From positions 248,001-312,000 of the forward strand of contig NZ_JYLM01000005.1 in NCBI RefSeq assembly GCF_001439815.1: a stretch of 64,000 bases of DNA. The letters are read 5' to 3'. The notes below the pieces were generated by a model. It had not been told where the DNA came from. It saw only the letters and a program-made list of their open reading frames with translations, and made no database searches. This DNA comes from Pseudomonas orientalis (lineage in GTDB: Bacteria; Pseudomonadota; Gammaproteobacteria; Pseudomonadales; Pseudomonadaceae). Positions 52,108-63,167 of this stretch are shown in pieces (position 1 is the first letter of the stretch; each line of letters starts with the position of its first letter). The position numbers were made by a program, and so were the translations under genes.

Positions 52108-53754
52108 TCAAACAGTCAGATGCAGCACAAAAGACTCATAAGGACGCAGCACCATCGCGCAGGTGCGCACCGGGCAGTCGGGGTAGTTGCTGATCAGCAG
52201 GCGTTGCTCGCTCGCCGCGTTGATGAGCTGGTCGGGCAACTGGATTTCACAGGGTGTGCCGTAGAAGTTGTTGACCACCAGCAAGCGTTCGCCACGGCCT
52301 TCGCGCAGGTAGGCCCAGACCTGGGAATGACCTTGCAGCAGTTCGCGATAAACGCCTTCCTGGATCAGGGGTTCACGGCGACGCAAGGCGATCAACGCGC
52401 GGTAGTGATGCAGCACCGAATCGGGATCATCCAGTTGGTGCTCGACATTGATCTGCACGGCATTGGCCGGGATGCCGATCCACGGTTCGCCGCTGCTGAA
52501 TCCGGCGTTTGGCTGACTGTTCCACTGCATCGGTGTGCGGCCGTTGTCGCGAGACTTCTGCATGATCGCGGCCATGCTCGACGCCTCGGACTCGCCGGCA
52601 TTGCGCTTGAGCCGAAAGATATTCAGGGTCTCCACATCGCGGTATTGCTCGATCCTGTCGAAACCCGGATTGGTCATGCCCAGCTCTTCGCCCTGATACA
52701 CATAAGGCGTGCCCTGGAGCAGGTGCAGCGCCGTGGCGAGCATCTTGGCCGAGACTGCGCGATGCTCGCCGTCATCGCCAAACCGCGAGACCACCCGTGG
52801 CTGGTCGTGGTTACACCAGAACAGCGCGTTCCAGCCGCCACCGGCCTGCATGCCCGACTGCCAGTCGGAGAAGATCTGCTTGAGCTGCAGAAAATCGAAC
52901 TCGGCCTTCACCCACTTCTGCAGGTTCGGGTAATCGACTTTCAGGTGATGAAAGTTGAAGGTCATCGACAGCTCTTTCGACGCCGGATTGGAGTAGCGAA
53001 TGCAGTGCTCCAGGCTGGTGGAGGACATTTCGCCGACATTGATCAGGTCATGGCCCTCGAAGACTTCACGGTGCATTTGCTGCAGGTATTGGTGCACGTT
53101 CGGGCCGTCGGTGTAGAAGCGCCGGCCATCGGTGTGGTCGTCGGGGAAGTCCGCAGGCTTGGAGATCAGGTTGATCACATCCAGGCGAAAGCCGCCCACG
53201 CCCTTGTCACGCCAGAAGCGCATCATACTGAAGACTTCGGCGCGCACCTTGGGGTTGTCCCAGTTGAGGTCGGCCTGGGTGTGGTCGAACAGGTGCAGGT
53301 AGTACTGGCCGGTTTGCGCCTCGTATTCCCAGGCCGAGCCGCCGAACTTGGATTCCCAGTTGTTCGGCTGGTCGCGCCAGATGTAGAAGTCGCGATAGGG
53401 ATTGTCGAGGCTGCTGCGCGCCTGCTGAAACCACTCATGCTCGATGGAGGTGTGGTTGACCACGATATCGAGCATCAACCGGATGCCGCGCCTGGCCGCT
53501 TCGCGGATAAGCAGGTCGCAATCGGCCATGGTCCCGTAGCTGGGGTCGATGGCGTAGTAGTCGCTGATGTCGTAACCGTTGTCGCGCTGCGGTGAGCGCA
53601 GGAACGGGGTGATCCACAGGCAATCGATACCCAGCCATTGCAGGTAGTCGAGCTTGTCGACGATGCCCAGCAGGTCACCGGTGGCGTTACCCGCGTGGCT
53701 GTGGAAGCTTTTGGGGTAGATCTGGTAGATCACCGACTGTTGCCAGGTTTGCAT
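52108..53754 (-). CDS. treC: Alpha,alpha-phosphotrehalase (trehalose-6-phosphate hydrolase)
   Basis: TreC splits trehalose-6-P into glucose and glucose-6-P. The 548-residue GH13 enzyme begins WQQSVIYQIYPKSFHSHAGNATGDLLGI, a TreC-type start. Catalytic motifs are DIVVNHTS, the nucleophile Asp in GFRLDVINLISK, the acid/base Glu in NVGEMSSTS and NHDQPRVVSR. AAGGAA precedes the ATG. It follows treP by 118 bases that hold a REP doublet. Confidence 0.95.
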   Translation of the reverse strand: MQTWQQSVIYQIYPKSFHSHAGNATGDLLGIVDKLDYLQWLGIDCLWITPFLRSPQRDNGYDISDYYAIDPSYGTMADCDLLIREAARRGIRLMLDIVVNHTSIEHEWFQQARSSLDNPYRDFYIWRDQPNNWESKFGGSAWEYEAQTGQYYLHLFDHTQADLNWDNPKVRAEVFSMMRFWRDKGVGGFRLDVINLISKPADFPDDHTDGRRFYTDGPNVHQYLQQMHREVFEGHDLINVGEMSSTSLEHCIRYSNPASKELSMTFNFHHLKVDYPNLQKWVKAEFDFLQLKQIFSDWQSGMQAGGGWNALFWCNHDQPRVVSRFGDDGEHRAVSAKMLATALHLLQGTPYVYQGEELGMTNPGFDRIEQYRDVETLNIFRLKRNAGESEASSMAAIMQKSRDNGRTPMQWNSQPNAGFSSGEPWIGIPANAVQINVEHQLDDPDSVLHHYRALIALRRREPLIQEGVYRELLQGHSQVWAYLREGRGERLLVVNNFYGTPCEIQLPDQLINAASEQRLLISNYPDCPVRTCAMVLRPYESFVLHLTV

Positions 53755-53798
53755 GGTGGGTTCCTTCAGTAGAATTGGGTGCTGGCCGTGCGGGCCTC

Positions 53799-53863
53799 AT
53801 CGGGGGCAAGCCCCCTCCCACAGTGGAATGTATTTCAAATGTGGGAGGGGGCTTGCCCCCGAT
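53799..53863. repeat. Inverted REP doublet between treP and treC
   Basis: ATCGGGGGCAAGCCCCCTCCCACA and TGTGGGAGGGGGCTTGCCCCCGAT with only 17 bases between the arms. It ends 9 bases after the treP stop. Confidence 0.92.
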
Positions 53864-53872
53864 GGCGATTGA

Positions 53873-55315
53873 TCAGGCGACCCTGTATCCAGGCCGAACA
53901 ATCTTCATGCTCAACACACAGGTCACAACAAAGGGCACGACAATCGCCACCACCATGCCGATCACAAACATCGGAATCGCACTCGGCACAATCGAGATAA
54001 ACCCAGGCAACCCACCCACGCCGATGGCCGACGCCTGCACCTTGTTCAGCGACAGGAAAATGCTGCCCAGGGCCGAGCCCAGCAGTGCGGCATAGAACGG
54101 AAATTTGAAGCGCAGGTTCACGCCGAACATCGCAGGCTCAGTGATACCGAAGTAGGCGGAAATCGCCGACGTCGACGCCATGCTCTTGTCCCGCGCATTG
54201 CGGCTCATGTAGAACACAGCCAGTGCGGCGCTGCCCTGGGCCAGGTTGGACATGACGATCATCGGCCAGATAAAGGTGCCGCCCTGGGTCGAGATCAACT
54301 GCAGGTCCACGGCGAGGAACATGTGGTGCATGCCCGTGATGACCAGAGGCGCATAGAGCAGGCCGAATATTGCGCCGCCGACCATCGGCGCCAGGTCGAA
54401 CAAGGTGACCATGCCCTCGGTAATCAGGATGCCCAGGTGCCGGGTAACCGGGCCAATGATTGCCAACGCCAGGACGCCGGTGACGACGATGGTGGTGATC
54501 GGCACCACAAGCAACTGGATCGCGTTGGGCACCCGTGCCCGCAGCCACTTTTCGATCACGCTCATGACATAGGCCGCCATCAGGATCGGCAGGATCTGCC
54601 CCTGGTAGCCCACTTTCTCGACCTGGAACCAGCCGAGAATATCGAAGTACGGCAGGCTCTGGCCGTCGAGGCCGGCGACCGCCTTGCCATAGTTCCAGGC
54701 GTTGAGCAGGTCCGGGTGAACCAGCATCAGGCCCAGCACGATGCCGAGGATTTCACTGCCGCCAAAACGCTTGGCCGCCGACCAGCCCACCAGTGCCGGC
54801 AGGAACACGAACGAGGTGTTGGCCATCAGGTTGATCAGGCTCCACAGGCCATCCAGGTTCGGATACGCCTCCAGCAGCGTCTGGCCCTCGATGAACATGC
54901 CCTTGGCGCCCATCAGGTTGTTGATGCCCATCAACAGGCCGGCAATGATCAGCGCCGGCAGAATCGGCATGAACACGTCGGAGAACACCCGCACCAGGCG
55001 CTGCATCGGGTTGGTCTTGTCGGCACCCTTGCGCTTCACATCGGCGATGGTCGAAGCGGCGAGGCCCGTGACTTCACGCAAGGCGGCGTAAACCTTTTCT
55101 ACTTCTCCGGGGCCAATCACCACCTGGAACAAACCGCCGGTAAAGAACGACCCCTTGACAAGATCGACCTGGTTCAACGCACTGCTGTTGACCAGGCTCG
55201 GGTCCTTGAGCGCCAGGCGCAGGCGCGTCACACAGTGGGCAGCTTGCTCAAGGTTGTCGCGGCCCCCGAGGTTCTCGAGAATCTCGCGGGCAATCATCGA
55301 ATAGTCGTGGCTCAT
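53873..55315 (-). CDS. treP: Trehalose-specific PTS permease EIIBC
   Basis: TreP imports trehalose as trehalose-6-P. The 480 residues run EIIB first (about 1-85, phospho-site C28 in AHCVTRLRL), then a ten-segment EIIC (about 105-475; MPILPALIIAGLLMGINNLM, FGITEPAMFGVNLRFKFPF). No EIIA domain is attached; the EIIA-Glc-like domain encoded in the same operon would serve. It is the first gene of the operon, with promoter and palindromic operators 60-110 bases upstream shared with divergent treR. Confidence 0.95.
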   Translation of the reverse strand: MSHDYSMIAREILENLGGRDNLEQAAHCVTRLRLALKDPSLVNSSALNQVDLVKGSFFTGGLFQVVIGPGEVEKVYAALREVTGLAASTIADVKRKGADKTNPMQRLVRVFSDVFMPILPALIIAGLLMGINNLMGAKGMFIEGQTLLEAYPNLDGLWSLINLMANTSFVFLPALVGWSAAKRFGGSEILGIVLGLMLVHPDLLNAWNYGKAVAGLDGQSLPYFDILGWFQVEKVGYQGQILPILMAAYVMSVIEKWLRARVPNAIQLLVVPITTIVVTGVLALAIIGPVTRHLGILITEGMVTLFDLAPMVGGAIFGLLYAPLVITGMHHMFLAVDLQLISTQGGTFIWPMIVMSNLAQGSAALAVFYMSRNARDKSMASTSAISAYFGITEPAMFGVNLRFKFPFYAALLGSALGSIFLSLNKVQASAIGVGGLPGFISIVPSAIPMFVIGMVVAIVVPFVVTCVLSMKIVRPGYRVA

Positions 55316-55376
55316 GCTCGTTTTCCACTTTGATTGTTTTTATGGGTGGCAGTCATTGGCAGCACGCCGAGAGGGC

Positions 55377-55405
55377 AAAGTACTCGTCTGTACGAGTTAA
55401 ATCAA
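55377..55405 (-). promoter_or_regulatory. treP promoter overlapping an operator
   Basis: On the minus strand TTGATT (55400-55405) and TACTTT (55377-55382) are 17 bases apart. The spacer is the palindrome ACTCGT-CTGT-ACGAGT. Confidence 0.6.
55382..55397. promoter_or_regulatory. TreR-type operator 1
   Basis: ACTCGT CTGT ACGAGT is a perfect 6-4-6 palindrome. It lies between the -35 and -10 proposed for treP, so binding would block transcription. Confidence 0.75.
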
Positions 55406-55406
55406 T

Positions 55407-55424
55407 AACTCGTCTATACGAGTT
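55407..55424. promoter_or_regulatory. TreR-type operator 2
   Basis: AACTCGT CTAT ACGAGTT is a perfect 7-4-7 palindrome, 26 bases centre-to-centre from operator 1. It could contribute to control of treR as well. Confidence 0.75.
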
Positions 55425-55569
55425 ACAATTTGTTTAATTTTTGGAAATCCTCCGTCAGACATTTCCACGCGCTGCGCCAGTGGCGAATGGACAAACCCCA
55501 CGGGTGCCACTAAGGTTCCTGCCTTGAAAGCGCCGTTCACCTTCATAAAGCCGGGCATCGAGCCATCCC

Positions 55570-56274
55570 ATGAGCAAATACAACCAGATCTATACCGATC
55601 TGCTTGCCAGCATCACCACTGAACGCCTGCAGCGCGGCACGCGCCTTCCCTCCGAAACCGAACTGATGGACAGCTACCAGGCCAGCCGGGGCACGGTGCG
55701 TCGAGCGATCGAGCAGTTGCAGGAACGCGGCTTCGCGCAGAAGATCCACGGCAAAGGCACCTTTGTGTTATCGCCTAACCCGATCGAGTTCCAGTTGGGC
55801 GGCATCGTGAGCTTCCATGAAACCCACGCCGACCTGGGCGATGACATACACACCGAAGTGGTCGAGTTCACCCAACTGCTGCTGGAAGGCTCATTGCAAC
55901 AGCACATCGAGGCCGAACCCGGCACGCTGATCACCCGCATCAAGCGGGTACGGCGCATTGGCGGCAAACGGGTGATCCTCGACATCAACCACTTCGTCGC
56001 CGACCTGATCCCCGGCCTGGACCGCTCGATTGCCGAGCAGTCGATCTACGCGTTTATCGAACAAACGCTGGGGCTGCAGATCAGCTACGCCCAACGCACC
56101 ATCGAAGCCCTGCCGCGCAGCAAGGACGACCAGGCGCACCTGGACCTTGATGGGCAAAGCCATGTGATCGTGGTGAGTAACCAGACGTTCCTGCAGGACG
56201 GGCGGCAGTTCGAGTACACCGAGTCGCGGCATACGTTGGATAAGTTTTACTTTTCGGATATTGCGCGGCGGTAA
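55570..56274 (+). CDS. treR: GntR/UTRA family trehalose operon repressor
   Basis: The 234-residue protein has a GntR winged helix (RLPSETELMDSYQASRGTVRRAIEQL, about 25-50, then GFAQKIHGKGTFV) and a UTRA domain as in Bacillus-type TreR, which senses trehalose-6-P. It is divergent from treP and the two 16-18 bp palindromes between them are its likely sites. This is the GntR type, unlike the LacI-type TreR of E. coli. Confidence 0.92.
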   Translation: MSKYNQIYTDLLASITTERLQRGTRLPSETELMDSYQASRGTVRRAIEQLQERGFAQKIHGKGTFVLSPNPIEFQLGGIVSFHETHADLGDDIHTEVVEFTQLLLEGSLQQHIEAEPGTLITRIKRVRRIGGKRVILDINHFVADLIPGLDRSIAEQSIYAFIEQTLGLQISYAQRTIEALPRSKDDQAHLDLDGQSHVIVVSNQTFLQDGRQFEYTESRHTLDKFYFSDIARR

Positions 56275-56403
56275 GCGTAAGCCGTGAAACCAACTGACAC
56301 CATGAAAAATACCCTTCACAAAAAACATTCTTCGTAGTGACTGCATTAACTGTTGCGCAGACGTCGTACACATTATCCGAGTCAAACCAAGGGAGAAAAT
56401 ACG

Positions 56404-56715
56404 ATGTTCAGGAAGAGCCTGGTGTTGAGTATGTACGCGTTGCTATTGATCGGCTGCACCGGCAGAGGCTTTCAACCACCGCCGCCGGAATTTACCAATT
56501 GGAAGAAGATCGGGGTGTCTGAAGAGGGCGTCAAACACGCCATGACCGCATGCGGCTATACCAACCTGATAGGGACGGGCGACAAAACCCCGATTGACCA
56601 GGTGCTCACGCGGTTTTATTGCATGAAAGACGCAGGTTTCAAGCGCACAGATAACATTGACCTTTGCAAGGAAGGCCGCATCGGCGAATCACCCGTTTGC
56701 GAAGGCCGCCGGTAA
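56404..56715 (+). CDS. Small predicted lipoprotein
   Basis: This 103-residue precursor has a signal peptide with lipobox LLIGC (Cys18 by count), followed by TGRGFQPPPPEF and a Cys-containing hydrophilic domain (MTACGYTNL, FYCMKDAGF, LCKEGRIGESPVCEG). Four Cys remaining after the lipobox could form two disulfides. GGGAG lies 9 bases upstream of the ATG at 56404. The pattern recalls small lipoproteins found near secretion or phage-lysis genes, but no such genes are here. Confidence 0.75.
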   Translation: MFRKSLVLSMYALLLIGCTGRGFQPPPPEFTNWKKIGVSEEGVKHAMTACGYTNLIGTGDKTPIDQVLTRFYCMKDAGFKRTDNIDLCKEGRIGESPVCEGRR

Positions 56716-56790
56716 TCCGTCAGCAAAAAGACACAAGGTGCTTGGCGATGCACAAAGCTGCCAGAATTTTCCAGACCCAAAAAGCCAAAA

Positions 56791-56809
56791 GCCCGCAGTT
56801 ACGCGGGCT
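56791..56809 (-). terminator. Rho-independent terminator of guaBA
   Basis: GCCCGC pairs with GCGGGC around a short loop; on the minus strand TTTTGGCTTTTT follows. It lies 48 bases past the guaA stop. Confidence 0.85.
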
Positions 56810-56856
56810 CCAGGGCATTTCTTTCTAGTGGATGCCCGGCAATGCCGGACGTCCCA

Positions 56857-58434
56857 TCATTCCCACTCAATCGTCGCCGGCGGCTTGCTCGACACGTCAT
56901 ACGTCACGCGCGAAATGCCTTCGATTTCATTGATAATCCGGCCGCTGACCGTCTCCAGCAGTTCGTACGGCAAATGTGCCCAACGCGCCGTCATGAAGTC
57001 GATCGTCTCTACAGCACGCAGCGCAACAACCCACGCGTAACGGCGGCCATCGCCTACAACGCCAACCGATTTCACCGGTTGGAACACCACGAACGCCTGG
57101 CTGACCTTGTGGTACCAGTCGGCCTTGCGCAGTTCTTCGATGAAGATGTGGTCGGCGCGACGCAGCAGGTCGGCGTATTCCTTTTTCACTTCACCGAGGA
57201 TGCGCACGCCCAGGCCCGGGCCCGGGAAGGGGTGGCGGTAGACCATGTCGTACGGCAGGCCCAGTTCCAGGCCCAGACGGCGGACTTCGTCCTTGAACAG
57301 TTCACGCAGCGGCTCGACCAGCTTGAGGTTCATTTCCTCAGGCAGGCCACCCACGTTGTGGTGGGACTTGATCACGTGGGCCTTGCCGCTCTTGGCGCCG
57401 GCCGATTCGATCACGTCGGGGTAGATGGTGCCCTGGGCGAGGTACTTGATGTTATCCAGGTGTTTGGCCTGGGCATCGAATACGTCGATGAAGGTACGGC
57501 CGATGATCTTGCGCTTTTTCTCCGGGTCGGACTCGCCGGCCAGGTTGTCGAGGAACTGCTCCTCGGCGTTGGCGCGGATCACTTTGACGCCCATGTTCTC
57601 GGCGAACATGGCCATCACTTGCTCGCCTTCGTGCAGGCGCAGCAGGCCGTTGTCGACGAAGACGCAGGTCAGCTGGTCGCCGATGGCTTTGTGCAGTAAT
57701 GCGGCAACCACGGAGGAGTCGACGCCGCCGGACAGGCCGAGCAACACGTTGTCGGTACCGACCTGGGCGCGGACATTGGCGATGGCGTCTTCAGCGATTT
57801 TCGACGGGGTCCACAGCGCTTCACACTCGCAGATGTCGAGGATGAAGCGCGACAGGATGCGCCCGCCTTGCTTGGTGTGGGTCACTTCCGGGTGGAACTG
57901 CACGCCGTAGTAACGACGCTCGTCGCTGAACATGCCGGCGATCGGGCAGCTCGGGGTGCTGGCCAGGATGTGGAAGTCTTGCGGCATTCTGGTGACCTTG
58001 TCACCGTGGCTCATCCACACGTCGAGGCCGAACAGGCCGTCGGCGTCGATATGGTCTTCGATGCCGTCCAGCAGGCGGCTCTTGCCGACCACGTCGACAC
58101 GGGCGTAACCGAATTCACGCAGCTCGGAGCCTTCAACCTTGCCGCCCAGTTGCTCGGCCATGGTCTGCATGCCGTAGCAGATACCGAAGACCGGCACGCC
58201 GAGGTCGAATACCGCTTGCGGGCAACGCGGGCTGTCGGCTTCGTGCACGGACTCGGGGCCACCGGCGAGGATGACGCCTTTGGGCGCGAATTCGCGGATC
58301 GCTTCGTCATCCATGTCGAACGGGTGCAGTTCGCAATACACGCCGATTTCACGCACGCGGCGGGCGATCAGCTGGGTGTACTGGGAACCGAAGTCGAGGA
58401 TCAGGATGCGGTGGGCGTGAATGTCGAGGGCCAT
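56857..58434 (-). CDS. guaA: GMP synthase (glutamine-hydrolysing)
   Basis: GuaA aminates XMP to GMP. The 525-residue protein has an N-terminal class I glutaminase (C86 in [15 protein letters not shown] with the catalytic His/Glu), an ATP pyrophosphatase ([14 protein letters not shown]) and the C-terminal dimerisation domain ([14 protein letters not shown]; ending [15 protein letters not shown]). It lies 81 bases after guaB and shares its promoter. Confidence 0.98.
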   Translation of the reverse strand: MALDIHAHRILILDFGSQYTQLIARRVREIGVYCELHPFDMDDEAIREFAPKGVILAGGPESVHEADSPRCPQAVFDLGVPVFGICYGMQTMAEQLGGKVEGSELREFGYARVDVVGKSRLLDGIEDHIDADGLFGLDVWMSHGDKVTRMPQDFHILASTPSCPIAGMFSDERRYYGVQFHPEVTHTKQGGRILSRFILDICECEALWTPSKIAEDAIANVRAQVGTDNVLLGLSGGVDSSVVAALLHKAIGDQLTCVFVDNGLLRLHEGEQVMAMFAENMGVKVIRANAEEQFLDNLAGESDPEKKRKIIGRTFIDVFDAQAKHLDNIKYLAQGTIYPDVIESAGAKSGKAHVIKSHHNVGGLPEEMNLKLVEPLRELFKDEVRRLGLELGLPYDMVYRHPFPGPGLGVRILGEVKKEYADLLRRADHIFIEELRKADWYHKVSQAFVVFQPVKSVGVVGDGRRYAWVVALRAVETIDFMTARWAHLPYELLETVSGRIINEIEGISRVTYDVSSKPPATIEWE

Positions 58435-58515
58435 GAAGTCAGTCTCGTCTAATGAATCAGAAACAACTCGGGGCTGAAAGAACAGCCCCGGTTACTTAAC
58501 GTTTTGCTGGAAGCC

Positions 58516-60202
<1,687 letters not shown>

Positions 60203-60207
<5 letters not shown>

Positions 60208-60751
60208 GTTCGACTTTGACCCAACTCATTTTTTGATCGAGCCAATCGGCAAACTCATCGATAAAGCTCTGCTTGAACCCCGCCTCCGCCCAGTTGTTGA
60301 AGATAAATCCCAGGTTGGAGAACCCGCACTCCTGCAGGAACAGGAAGCCGTTGATGTCGTCTTCATGCCCACACAGCGGGCAGGTGAAGTTGTCGGTGTG
60401 GCCGGGCATCCAGTCTTCCAGGCTTTCGAACAGCGCTTCGCCGACTTCCTTCCGGCATTCCGGGCAGCCGGCTTCTTCGAGAAAGCCCTTGGCCGGCGTG
60501 TAGATGCAGCGCTTGTAGATGATTTCCAGGCCATTGACCGGCTCGTTGAACGGCAGCGCTTGCGGGTGCAGCACCACCGCGCGGGCGCCATCGGCCAGGG
60601 CGTAGGCCATACGGTTACCGGTGCGCCCGCACGTGGTCAGTTCTTCCTTGATGATGTTCTTGCGCACCAGCCAGCGCACGATCGCCCGGGCGCGGGGTTC
60701 GTGGACGGGCAAGGTGGAGATTTTCGGGACAAGGATGCTTTGGGAGTTCAT
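60203..60751 (-). CDS. Zinc-ribbon-containing protein of unknown function
   Basis: This is a 182-residue cytoplasmic protein. The middle holds two CxxC pairs, CPEC and CPLCGHED, about 32 residues apart (total four Cys), consistent with a zinc site. The N-terminal third has a helix-turn-helix-like stretch (RAIVRWLVRKNIIKEELTTCGRTGNRMAYALADGA) and the end is aromatic-rich (FGFIFNNWAEAGFKQSF-like region). The ATG at 60751 follows GGACTCCC-type sequence without a strong ribosome site. The stop codon comes from a REP. I do not recognise the family; it lies between guaB and a permease gene. Confidence 0.75.
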
Positions 60752-60780
60752 GGGAGTCCTGCGGTGTGGCTGCTGACGCC

Positions 60781-60851
60781 ATCGGGGGCAAGCTCCCTCC
60801 CACAATTTCAATTGTGAACACAGTCAACTGTGGGAGGGGGCTTGCCCCGAT
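60781..60851. repeat. Inverted REP doublet
   Basis: ATCGGGGGCAAGCTCCCTCCCACA and TGTGGGAGGGGGCTTGCCCCGAT across about 24 bases. It fills the gap between the permease gene and the zinc-ribbon gene. Confidence 0.9.
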
Positions 60852-60893
60852 GGCGCCCTGAAGGCTGGCAGCTTAATCCCTGAAGAAATCAGG

Positions 60894-61661
60894 TCAAGTA
60901 CTCAAGTACCGCCCAATCAACGCAATCCCACTGGCCAGCACCAACCACGTCACCAACCGCACAAACGCCTCACGGGACATGCGCATCGTCAGCCTGCGCC
61001 CGCACCACAAGCCCAGCGCCATTGCCGGCAACAGGCACAGCGCCAACATCAGCAGCGGCAAATCGGCATATACCCCGGCGATCAGAAACAGGCTCAGGCG
61101 CACCACGGTGCTGCAACTGATCAACGCACTTTGCGTGGCCCGCGCCGCCTCCTTGGACAAGCGGCTGTTCAAGTAGATCGCGTATAAAAAGCCGCCGCTG
61201 CCGAACAACGTGCCAAACAAGCCGCCGACCGTGCCCATGGGAATCGACCAGCCTGCCGCCAGTTGCGTGGGCCGCGCCTTCACCGCCAGGCTGTAGACCG
61301 CGTAGGCACTGATAAACAGCCCCATCAACAAGAGCAGCAAGTCCGAATGCAGATTGAGCAAAAACACTACACCCAAGGTGCAACCGATGGCCATGCACGG
61401 CAGCAGGCGCAGCAATTCCGACTTACTCACATCCCGACGTGTCTGTAGCAGGCCACCAAAGGCTGCGACAAAATCCAGCAACACCAACAGCGGAATGATC
61501 TTCGACAACGGCATGAACAGAATCAGCACAGGCCCCGCCACCAACGCCGTACCAAAGCCGGCGATACCGAAAACGATATAGGCCACGACGATACCGAGGC
61601 CGATCACCAGCCACTCAACCGCGCCGAAGGACCACTGGCTCATCAGCTCAACCGCACTCAT
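60894..61661 (-). CDS. TauE/SafE family permease
   Basis: This is a 255-residue inner-membrane protein with about eight segments. Glycine-rich repeats in each half (IVFGIAGFGTALVAG; MGTVGGLFGTLFGSGGFLYA) are typical of the TauE/SafE family, whose members export sulfite, sulfoacetate or related anions. The ATG at 61661 has AAGGA upstream. The much longer frame that runs back to 63131 lies antisense to xseA and is not coding. Substrate unknown. Confidence 0.88.
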   Translation of the reverse strand: MSAVELMSQWSFGAVEWLVIGLGIVVAYIVFGIAGFGTALVAGPVLILFMPLSKIIPLLVLLDFVAAFGGLLQTRRDVSKSELLRLLPCMAIGCTLGVVFLLNLHSDLLLLLMGLFISAYAVYSLAVKARPTQLAAGWSIPMGTVGGLFGTLFGSGGFLYAIYLNSRLSKEAARATQSALISCSTVVRLSLFLIAGVYADLPLLMLALCLLPAMALGLWCGRRLTMRMSREAFVRLVTWLVLASGIALIGRYLST

Positions 61662-61784
61662 GGGTAATTCCTTGAAAGAGAATGCCGACACTTTAGTCAT
61701 CCTTGAGCATTGCGCCAGCACGAAGGCGCACGCGGGTGGAGCAGTTCTGTCAAACCTGGCACGAATGCCTATAAACTGCCGCCC

Positions 61785-63164
61785 ATGATTAAAGATCCTT
61801 TTGCCCGACTGGGCCTGGACCGCGAAGTCCTGACTGTCAGCCAGCTCAACGGCCGCGCGCGGGTGTTGCTGGAAGACGTGTTCACCAATATCTGGGTGGA
61901 AGGCGAGATCTCCAACCTCGCCCGCCCGGCGTCCGGCCACGTGTATTTCACCCTCAAGGACAGCGGCGCCCAGGTGCGTTGCGCATTGTTTCGCAACAAC
62001 GCTGCGCGGGTGCGCCAGGCGTTGAAGGATGGCCTGGCGGTGAAGGTGCGCGGCAAGGTCTCGTTGTTCGAGGGCCGTGGCGACTACCAGTTGATCCTCG
62101 ACACTGTGGAGCCGGCCGGTGATGGCGCGCTGCGCCTGGCCTTCGATGCACTGAAGGAAAAGCTCAGCGCCGAAGGCCTGTTCAGTGCCGAGCGCAAGGT
62201 GCCCTTGCCGGCGCATCCTCGGCGCATCGGCATTATCAGTTCGCCGACCGGCGCGGTGATTCGCGACATCATCAGCGTGTTCCGCCGCCGCGCGCCGAAC
62301 ATTGAATTGACCTTGATCCCGACCGCCGTGCAAGGCCGCGAGGCCATCGCGCAGATTGTGCGTGCGCTGAAACTCGCCGACGCCCGCGGCTTCGACGCGC
62401 TGATCCTGGCCCGTGGCGGCGGCTCGCTGGAAGACCTCTGGTGCTTCAACGAAGAAGCCGTGGCCCGGGCGGTGGATGCCTGCGTCACGCCCATCGTCAG
62501 CGCGGTCGGCCATGAAACCGATGTGTCGATCAGCGACTTCGTGGCGGACGTGCGCGCCCCTACCCCGTCCGCTGCCGCTGAACTGCTGGCCCCGGACGCC
62601 AGCCACCTGGTGCGTCAAGTCGAGAACCTGCATCGCCGCCTGGTGCTGTTGATGCACAACCGCCTGCGCCACGATCGCCTGCGCCTGGAGGGCATGGCCC
62701 GGCGCCTGCGCCACCCCGGTGAACGTCTGCGCCAGCAGGCCCAGCGCCTGGATGACCTGGACATGCGCCTGCGCCGCGCTTTCGAGCGCAGCCTCAATAC
62801 CCGTCGCGAACGCTTGATTCGTCTGGAAACCCGCCTCGCCGGCCAACATCCGGGGCGGCAACTGGCCCTGCTGCGCCAGCGCCTGGACAGCCTCGCCGAA
62901 CGCCTGCCCCGCGCCATGCGCGAAGGTCTCAAGGCGCGGCGCCTGCAACTGCAAAGCCAGGTGCAGACGCTGCACGTGGTCAGCCCGCTGGCGACCCTGG
63001 GCCGTGGCTACAGCATCCTGCTGGACGAGCGCGGCCAGGCGATTCGCAACGCCGCGCAAACCCACACCGGCCAGCGGCTGACCGCACGTCTCGGTGAGGG
63101 CCAGTTGCAAGTACGGGTGGAAGACAACCACCTGACACCCGTCACCCTCTCGTTACTGGATTGA
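61785..63164 (+). CDS. xseA: Exodeoxyribonuclease VII large subunit
   Basis: XseA with XseB degrades single-stranded DNA. The 459-residue protein from the ATG at 61785 has an N-terminal OB fold (VSQLNGRARVLLEDVFTNIWVEGEISN), the catalytic core (IISSPTGAVIRDI, RGGGSLEDLWCFNEE, VGHETDVSISDFVADVRAPTPSAAAE) and a long Arg/Leu-rich coiled coil before the C-terminus GRGYSILLDE. It is divergent from the permease gene. Confidence 0.97.
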   Translation: MIKDPFARLGLDREVLTVSQLNGRARVLLEDVFTNIWVEGEISNLARPASGHVYFTLKDSGAQVRCALFRNNAARVRQALKDGLAVKVRGKVSLFEGRGDYQLILDTVEPAGDGALRLAFDALKEKLSAEGLFSAERKVPLPAHPRRIGIISSPTGAVIRDIISVFRRRAPNIELTLIPTAVQGREAIAQIVRALKLADARGFDALILARGGGSLEDLWCFNEEAVARAVDACVTPIVSAVGHETDVSISDFVADVRAPTPSAAAELLAPDASHLVRQVENLHRRLVLLMHNRLRHDRLRLEGMARRLRHPGERLRQQAQRLDDLDMRLRRAFERSLNTRRERLIRLETRLAGQHPGRQLALLRQRLDSLAERLPRAMREGLKARRLQLQSQVQTLHVVSPLATLGRGYSILLDERGQAIRNAAQTHTGQRLTARLGEGQLQVRVEDNHLTPVTLSLLD

Positions 63165-63167
63165 CCG

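Noticed and set aside
61662..63131. N-terminal extension of the TauE-type permease to 745 residues
   Set aside because: The extension is antisense to xseA and resembles no domain; the permease family start with a ribosome site is at 61661.
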